From CAVVWJ01 sp965652025 (GTDB lineage: Bacteria; Gemmatimonadota; Gemmatimonadetes; Gemmatimonadales; GWC2-71-9), in NCBI GenBank assembly GCA_965652025.1, contig CBFGTM010000010.1, positions 1 to 64,000 of the forward strand: a stretch of 64,000 bases of DNA, in the 5' to 3' direction. Position 1 is the stretch's first letter, and the number at the start of each line of letters is the position of its first letter. The notes under the pieces were generated by a model, which was not told the DNA's origin, did not search any database, and saw only the letters and a program-made list of their open reading frames with translations. A program made the position numbers and the translations under genes. Positions 58,978-64,000 of this stretch are shown here, piece after piece.

Positions 58978-60303
58978 ATGCTGTCGGATCCCATTGCTGC
59001 GCTGGCTACTCCACCGGGTCGTTCGGCTCTTGCGGTCATCCGCCTGAGCGGCGCCGGCGCCTTCGATATCGCTCGCCGGGTCATTGCCGGGTTCAGGGCC
59101 GAGCCCGCCCGGCGCGCGACCCTCGCCCCCTTCCGAACCGCGGACGGCAAGCTGATCGACCAGGGGGTATACGTCACCTACCCTGGGCCCCACAGCTACA
59201 CCGGTGAGGATCTGGTGGAGCTCTCCTGTCACGGGGGGCTCCTGGTGCCTGGCCGCCTGCTTGCCGCCATCCACGCGGCCGGCGCCCGACCTGCTGCACC
59301 AGGGGAGTTCACCCGGCGGGCCGTCCTCAACGGCAAGCTCGATCTTCTCCAGGCGGAAGCGGTGGGAGATCTGATCGATGCTACCGCACCGGTTCAGGCC
59401 GCTGCGGCCCTGCGCCAGTTGGAGGGCGGGCTGTCACGCCGGCTCAGCGAGCTGCGCAATGCGCTGGTCGAGTTGCAAGCGCAGCTCAGCTACCAGATCG
59501 ACTTTCCGGAGGAGGACGACGGCCCCATCCCCCCGGAGCGGATCCGGGAAGGGGCCCAGGCGGTGGCGGACCAGATCCGTCATCTAGTGGAGACGGCACC
59601 GTCCGCTGAGCGCCTGCGCGAGGGAGCACTCCTGGTATTTGCGGGGCGGCCAAACGTCGGGAAGTCGTCGCTGTTCAATGCTCTCCTGGGGGTAGACCGG
59701 GCCCTGGTGACCGAAATCCCGGGGACTACGCGGGATACCATCGAGGCCCACAGCGACTTCCTGGGGTGGCCGGTCCGCCTGGCAGACACAGCAGGGTTGT
59801 GGGACGCGCCGGAGCGAATCGATCGCCTGGGTATCGAAGTCAGCCGCCGCTATCTCGCCGGAGCGGATCTGGTCCTGCTGTGCGTCGAATCGGGAAGACC
59901 GCTAGAAGAGGATGAACGCGCGATCGCCGCCGAACGTCCGGCCTTGCTGATCCGAACGAAGGCCGATCTGGCTGGGGAGCCCGGGGAAGGATTGCCCGTC
60001 TCCGCCTTGACCGGTAAAGGCTTGGAGGGCCTCCGGCGGGCTGCGGCCGAACGGGTCTTCTCCGACCGGATCCGGCTCGGAGATCTCGAGCCGGCGCTCA
60101 CCCGGGAGCGACATCGGGTGGCGTTGGTCCGTGCCGGAGAAGCCCTCAGTGCATCGCTCCCCCACCTCGATCCGGGCGGAGACGCGGTCCTGGCGGCGCA
60201 TCATGTCGGGGAGGCAAGCGCCGCCCTCGACGAGCTGCTCGGCGCGGTTGACGTGGAGGAAGTGCTGGATCGGGTGTTTGCGAGTTTCTGCGTAGGAAAG
60301 TGA
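58978..60303 (+). CDS. mnmE: tRNA modification GTPase MnmE
   Basis: The 441-aa GTPase works with MnmG on tRNA wobble uridine. The N-terminal tetrahydrofolate domain has PPGRSALAVIRLSG and the GEFTRRAVLNGKLDLLQAEAVGDLI block. The G domain has GRPNVGKSSLFNAL, DTAGLWD and TKAD. The C-terminal FCVGK supplies the conserved catalytic Cys. It is 21 bp after yidC. Confidence 0.97.
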   Translation: MLSDPIAALATPPGRSALAVIRLSGAGAFDIARRVIAGFRAEPARRATLAPFRTADGKLIDQGVYVTYPGPHSYTGEDLVELSCHGGLLVPGRLLAAIHAAGARPAAPGEFTRRAVLNGKLDLLQAEAVGDLIDATAPVQAAAALRQLEGGLSRRLSELRNALVELQAQLSYQIDFPEEDDGPIPPERIREGAQAVADQIRHLVETAPSAERLREGALLVFAGRPNVGKSSLFNALLGVDRALVTEIPGTTRDTIEAHSDFLGWPVRLADTAGLWDAPERIDRLGIEVSRRYLAGADLVLLCVESGRPLEEDERAIAAERPALLIRTKADLAGEPGEGLPVSALTGKGLEGLRRAAAERVFSDRIRLGDLEPALTRERHRVALVRAGEALSASLPHLDPGGDAVLAAHHVGEASAALDELLGAVDVEEVLDRVFASFCVGK

Positions 60304-60316
60304 AGGGTGAAACTTT

Positions 60317-61261
60317 TCACGCAGTCTGGATCCCCTTCGCCAGGTCCTCCGCCGCCTGGAAGTCCTGTACCGGAGCTCGAAGCGCTTCGGTCAACCCACG
60401 GTCGGAGACCAGCGCCTCCGCCATACGATAGCCCAAATAGTATCCCGCCCGCTCCGGAATGACTCGCCCACCCACCAGGCGTGCGGAAGGACTCATCCCA
60501 CCCGACAGATAGCGCAGGCGCAATCCCAGGCCACTCCGGTCCAGCTCCGGCTCGACGACCCGCCGCAGGAAGGACTCCATCTCCCGAAGCCGGTGATACT
60601 GGCGACGGGGATAGCCGAAGTAATCCGCGGCGTCAAATCCGGGAGCCACCGTCTGCGCCGCGTGGACAGCGAGACCCTCGTTGATCAGCAGCTCTCTTAG
60701 CGTGGCCCGGCTGCCGGTAGACCAATAGTCGTAGTAACCACCACTCTCGGCCACCAGGCGCCGAAGTTCGCTGGCGCTATCGGTCGAGGTGTAGCGGACC
60801 GTGTGCGCGAGCTCGTGGGCGATCCACACCGGGATGAGATCCGGCGGCATACCCATCCCGTAGGTCTCCGGGTTCACCCGGCCGGTGAAGTGCTCCAAGC
60901 ACACGAATGCAACTCCGCGGCCGCCGACGACCAGCTCTCCAGCGTTGGCTCCGCCCAGACCCACCATGAGGTAGGTATCCGTTGGACGATCGATCCCCAG
61001 CAGCTCCTCGGACCGGGCAATGGCCTCTTCGGCGAGCTGCACCAGATCCACGGTCGCCGCCAGGCCATAGAGATCGCTCCGATTGGCCCGCAGCGCGGAG
61101 GAAACGATGGTGTCGGCGTGGGGAGTATCGGGATCGAGAACGTAGTTACGCCAGTAGGCGTCGAGGATGGGGCGATGACTATCGCGGTACTGCCGGTAGG
61201 CCGCTTCCCGATCTGGGGCCTCCAGGACCGCAAAGAAGTCCGGCAGGAGATTGATCAGCAC
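60317..61261 (-). CDS. DUF2268-like putative zinc protease
   Basis: The product of about 314 aa has HELAHTVRYTS as its zinc motif near residue 150. GYYDYWSTGSRATLRELLINEGLAVHAAQ follows, a pattern of secreted DUF2268 peptidases. No signal peptide is visible with the chosen GTG at 61261. A TTG at 61312 would add 17 residues and overlap the rhomboid gene by 35 bp. It is downstream of the rhomboid gene on the same strand. Substrate is unknown. Confidence 0.75.
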   Translation of the reverse strand: MLINLLPDFFAVLEAPDREAAYRQYRDSHRPILDAYWRNYVLDPDTPHADTIVSSALRANRSDLYGLAATVDLVQLAEEAIARSEELLGIDRPTDTYLMVGLGGANAGELVVGGRGVAFVCLEHFTGRVNPETYGMGMPPDLIPVWIAHELAHTVRYTSTDSASELRRLVAESGGYYDYWSTGSRATLRELLINEGLAVHAAQTVAPGFDAADYFGYPRRQYHRLREMESFLRRVVEPELDRSGLGLRLRYLSGGMSPSARLVGGRVIPERAGYYLGYRMAEALVSDRGLTEALRAPVQDFQAAEDLAKGIQTA

Positions 61262-61277
61262 GCGAGAGGGGATGAAT

Positions 61278-62111
61278 TCACGGTTTGCGTTTTTGTTTCG
61301 CCACCTCGTCAAGGAAACGGCGCTCGGCCGCCGTCAGGCTCGAGATACCCTTCTCACTAATTTTATCGAGAACCCGGTCTACTTCAGCCGCGACCGGATC
61401 GGCGTCGACCCTCCGGCGGGGGCGCATGGGCGTCACCGGGGTGCGGCGGTCGGGCTCGGATGAACCGGACTGGACCATGACAACCCGCTCGACCGTCCGG
61501 GCCGGGGCCCCTGGGCTCCGCCGCGACAACGACTGCACCCGAAAATAGAGATAACCGAAGAGCGCGCCACCCACGTGGGCCAGGTGGGCCACCCCGTCGT
61601 TGGGCCAAAGCTGGGAGGCAATCATGTCGAGGGCCACCAGCCCGATAACCAGGGTCCGGGCCTTGATCGGGACCGGAATGGGAAAGACGATGATCTCCGC
61701 ATCGGGCCAGTACATGGCAAACGCGACCGCGACGCCGAGCACTGCTCCGGAGGCCCCGACGAACGCACCAATCGGCATGATCCCGGCGAGCAGAAGGGAA
61801 AAGACCGCTGCGCCGACGCCGCAAAACAAATAATAGAGTAGAAAGTTGCGACTCCCCATGCGGCCTTCGACCGCGGTCCCGAATACGAACAGCATCAGCA
61901 TGTTGCCCAGCAGGTGAAGCAGGCCGCCGTGGACGAACATGTAGCTGACAAAGGTCCAGGGGTGGGTGAAGGCGGTTCGGGGCGAAAACTGGAGTAGCTG
62001 GAACACCTCACGCGAGGTAAACAGCGTCATCATCAGGAGCAGCACCACCGCATTGGCGATGATGAAGCGCCCGACCCAGGGAGTAATCCGATACGAGGGA
62101 GATGATCTCAT
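61278..62111 (-). CDS. Rhomboid intramembrane serine protease
   Basis: The 277-aa product has six core helices. The catalytic serine is in IPIGAFVGASGAVLGV-type sequence (here GAFVGASGAVLGV), and the partner His is in LAHVGGALFGYLYFR. The loop motif FVHGGLLHLLGNMLMLFVFG is typical. An 80-residue cytoplasmic tail ends in Lys/Arg. It precedes the DUF2268-like gene and follows ddl, all on minus. Confidence 0.93.
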   Translation of the reverse strand: MRSSPSYRITPWVGRFIIANAVVLLLMMTLFTSREVFQLLQFSPRTAFTHPWTFVSYMFVHGGLLHLLGNMLMLFVFGTAVEGRMGSRNFLLYYLFCGVGAAVFSLLLAGIMPIGAFVGASGAVLGVAVAFAMYWPDAEIIVFPIPVPIKARTLVIGLVALDMIASQLWPNDGVAHLAHVGGALFGYLYFRVQSLSRRSPGAPARTVERVVMVQSGSSEPDRRTPVTPMRPRRRVDADPVAAEVDRVLDKISEKGISSLTAAERRFLDEVAKQKRKP

Positions 62112-62142
62112 CAGACGATTGCCTTTACGCTCTGACTCCAGG

Positions 62143-63162
62143 CTATGCCAGATCTTCGACTCGGCCGCGCCGCGCGGCCCGGCAGATCTGCTCGCACAAG
62201 TCAGGGAACTCGATACCGACGGCCCTGGCGGACTGGGGCAGGAGACTGGTAGCCGTCATTCCGGGCAGCGTGTTCACCTCTAAACAGAAGAGTTCACCTT
62301 CCGGTGTCAAGCGAAAATCGATCCGGGAATATCCACCTAGCTTCAGAGCTTCGTGAGCCAGCAGTCCCAGCCGGCGGCACTCCTCGGTGATCGAGTCGGG
62401 AAGGTCGGCCGGAAAGATCTCTTGCGACATGCCGGGCGTATACTTGCATTCATAATCGAAAATCTCGTGGCGGGGAATGATCTCTCCGACCGCGAGCGGG
62501 CGGCCCTCCAGGACGGCGATGGTCAGCTCCCGACCCGGCACGAACTGCTCGATCATCACCTCGTCGTCGTACTGCCGGGCCAGAGCCACCGCCGGCTCAT
62601 ATTGGGACGAACCCTTGACCACCGTAAGCCCGACCGTGGACCCCTGTTTCGAGGGCTTGACCACGACTGGCCATCCAAATTCCTGCTCCACCCGGTCGCG
62701 CGCTACGGGCGCCATCACCCAGGCGGCGGTCGGGACGCCAGCCGCCTCAAACAGCCGCTTGGAGATGTCCTTGTCCATGGCCATGGCACTTCCCAGGCGA
62801 CCGCTGCCGGTATAGGGCACCCCCACCATTTCGAGCAGTGTCTGGATGGTGCCGTCCTCACCTCGTCCTCCATGAAGTGCAAGGAACAGCACGTCCGCAT
62901 CGCGCACCGCAGCCAAGTTGGCCAGTCCCGACAGCAAGAGCCCGCGTTCCAGGGCCTGGAGCTGCGAGATCGGCGGAGGCTCCGTCCCTACGACCCCAGA
63001 GAGAAGCGCGGTTTCATCGGATTCGGGGATGAATCCCCGGGCCGTATCCACCACGGCAACTTCGTGGCCGCGAGACCGCAGAGCCCGAATGACTTGAACC
63101 GCAGAGGCGAGGGCCACGTCCCGCTCGGCTGATGTCCCGCCGGTCAGTACAGTTACGCGCAT
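62143..63162 (-). CDS. ddl: D-alanine--D-alanine ligase
   Basis: The 339-aa ATP-grasp enzyme makes the D-Ala-D-Ala end of peptidoglycan precursors. GGTSAERDVALASA opens the protein and GSAMAMDKDISKRLFEAAGV follows. FGWPVVVKPSKQGSTVGLTVV is the ATP-binding region, and FCLEVNTLPGMTATSLLP is the metal site. I use the ATG at 63162; a GTG at 63168 is the alternative. It is separated from rhomboid by 31 bp. Confidence 0.95.
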   Translation of the reverse strand: MRVTVLTGGTSAERDVALASAVQVIRALRSRGHEVAVVDTARGFIPESDETALLSGVVGTEPPPISQLQALERGLLLSGLANLAAVRDADVLFLALHGGRGEDGTIQTLLEMVGVPYTGSGRLGSAMAMDKDISKRLFEAAGVPTAAWVMAPVARDRVEQEFGWPVVVKPSKQGSTVGLTVVKGSSQYEPAVALARQYDDEVMIEQFVPGRELTIAVLEGRPLAVGEIIPRHEIFDYECKYTPGMSQEIFPADLPDSITEECRRLGLLAHEALKLGGYSRIDFRLTPEGELFCLEVNTLPGMTATSLLPQSARAVGIEFPDLCEQICRAARRGRVEDLA

Positions 63163-63179
63163 CCACACTCCGGATAAGG

Positions 63180-63252
63180 GTGAACAGTAAAAAGTGAAAA
63201 GTGAACGAAAAGCTCACTAAAGCCCGTTCACCTTTGACTTTTTACTCTTCAC
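63180..63252. repeat. 27-bp imperfect inverted repeat
   Basis: The arms at 63180-63206 and 63226-63252 match at 24 of 27 positions with a 19-nt loop. They are AT-rich and built of GTGAA/AAAGTGA words. It lies between ddl and the cystathionine beta-synthase-type gene on the same strand, where it could act as a terminator for the latter. The sequence is low-complexity, so it may also be a degenerate repeat. Confidence 0.75.
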
Positions 63253-63263
63253 TTTGACGCAGC

Positions 63264-64000
63264 TTACCTGGTCCCGATTAACTGCTGGAGGACATCGTAC
63301 CGACTGACGATCCCGATCAGCTTGCCGTCCTTGCGAACCAGCGCGGCCGGGCTCTCCCGGGTCAGCATGGCTCCCAGCCGGTCAGTAGAAAACGTGGCAT
63401 CCACTTCCGGAAAGGGAGATTCCATGACTTCCCGCACCGGACGGTCGAGCAAGGCGGGCTGAGCCAGGGCCTTGGTCATGAGGGTGCCTTCGACCAGGCC
63501 ACCTACCGATTGGCCGTCCTCTACCACCGGAATCTGACTCACTCCCCAGGTGCTCATCAGGTTGAGTGCCTGCCGCACCGCTGCTGCAGGGGCCACGCTC
63601 ACCAGGGGTGGTGCGGTGGGGTGACGCCGCTCCAGCAGCTGCTCGACGGTAGTTCTCGGCGGCTCCAGCATCTGGTTTTCCTGCATCCACTCGTCGTTGA
63701 AGACTTTGGAGAGGTACCGCTCGCCAGTGTCGCAGAGGATGGTCACCACCAGTGCCTTCGGGTCATCCAGCTCCCGAGCGAGCTCCAGTGCCAGTGCCAC
63801 GTTGAGCCCGGTGGACCCCCCTGCCAGAATGCCCTCTTCCCGGGCCAGTCGCCGCGCCATCACCAGAGAGGTTCGGTCGGGCACCTGCCGAAATTCATCG
63901 ATCCAGTCGAACCAGATGGTGGTAGGAATCTTGTCGCCCCCGATGCCTTCGACCTTGTAGGGATGCCCCTCTCCCAGGGAACGGGTGCGGTGGTAGTGGG
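63264..64000 (-). CDS. Cystathionine beta-synthase-type enzyme, cut at window edge
   Basis: At least 245 C-terminal residues are seen; the N-terminus lies beyond 64000. The PLP-fold part reads GGDKIPTTIWFDWIDEF and then EEGILAGGSTGLNVALALELA, which matches the cysteine synthase/cystathionine beta-synthase family. Two CBS domains follow from about 63640 to 63290 (QIPVVEDGQSVGGLVEG, ALVRKDGKLIGIVSRYDVLQQL). CBS domains usually sense adenosyl compounds. A start at 63884 would cut off the active-site lysine region. Confidence 0.88.
   Translation of the reverse strand, partial: HYHRTRSLGEGHPYKVEGIGGDKIPTTIWFDWIDEFRQVPDRTSLVMARRLAREEGILAGGSTGLNVALALELARELDDPKALVVTILCDTGERYLSKVFNDEWMQENQMLEPPRTTVEQLLERRHPTAPPLVSVAPAAAVRQALNLMSTWGVSQIPVVEDGQSVGGLVEGTLMTKALAQPALLDRPVREVMESPFPEVDATFSTDRLGAMLTRESPAALVRKDGKLIGIVSRYDVLQQLIGTR

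Noticed and set aside
60306..60320. GTGAAACTTTTCAC as terminator of mnmE
   Set aside because: The palindrome is short and imperfect, has no T-run, and overlaps the end of the convergent gene.

Overview
The window is a GC-rich, densely packed bacterial chromosome segment of about 64 kb that carries the replication and partitioning neighbourhood (dnaA, dnaN, rpmH-rnpA-yidD-yidC-mnmE; parA-parB-parS-mnmG). Several traits suggest a Gemmatimonadota-like or related diderm lineage: a GWxTD-domain lipoprotein, a serine/threonine kinase fused to a TolB-like domain and TPRs, a deoxyhypusine-synthase-like enzyme, a patatin with an outer-membrane barrel, and many GTG starts with 1-4 bp stop/start overlaps. 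The taxon is an inference from gene content; there is no 16S gene here. I see no tRNA, rRNA, CRISPR array, prophage or insertion sequence.

Left part (1-14.1 kb): short repeats, then a divergent pair. On the minus strand are a deoxyhypusine-synthase-like gene and a LOG-family nucleosidase. On the plus strand is a seven-gene overlapping run (small protein, type II NADH dehydrogenase, queG, DinB, DUF2905, DUF4112, VOC). After an AI-2E-type permease and plsC comes a minus-strand nucleoside-type ABC importer (BMP lipoprotein, ATPase, two permeases) with a Nif3-like gene embedded in it.

14.1-26.2 kb, all minus strand: parA-parB-M23 peptidase-bactofilin form one overlapping unit. Two parS palindromes lie upstream, one of them inside the last codons of mnmG. 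Upstream of mnmG lie a 93-aa unknown, a bacilliredoxin, and a complete SufR-B-C-D-S-U iron-sulfur operon with a clear promoter and candidate operator.

26.4-38.7 kb: peptide deformylase, a PlpD-like patatin/barrel protein, 7Fe ferredoxin, a hotdog thioesterase/alpha-beta hydrolase fusion, a tiny gene coupled to RNase D, a DUF59 protein, a serine hydrolase, a matrixin-type protease, DNA polymerase I and a GWxTD lipoprotein.

38.9-52.9 kb, mostly plus strand: a small kinase coupled to pyrE, several small or hypothetical proteins, an M48 protease, HIT, GNAT, YfiT-like DinB, DUF486 and a DmpA-like aminopeptidase. Then come a minus-strand AraC-type regulator, a large kinase-TPR protein, RNase P RNA with promoter and terminator, and two related secreted proteins.

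52.9-64 kb: YtxH-like protein, dnaN and dnaA on minus, facing away from rpmH-rnpA-yidD-yidC-mnmE on plus. The dnaA-rpmH gap is a candidate origin. The right end holds a DUF2268-like protease, a rhomboid, D-Ala-D-Ala ligase and a cystathionine beta-synthase-type gene cut by the window edge. Short tandem heptamer/octamer repeats and inverted repeats recur at gene junctions, and one octamer array lies inside yidC.
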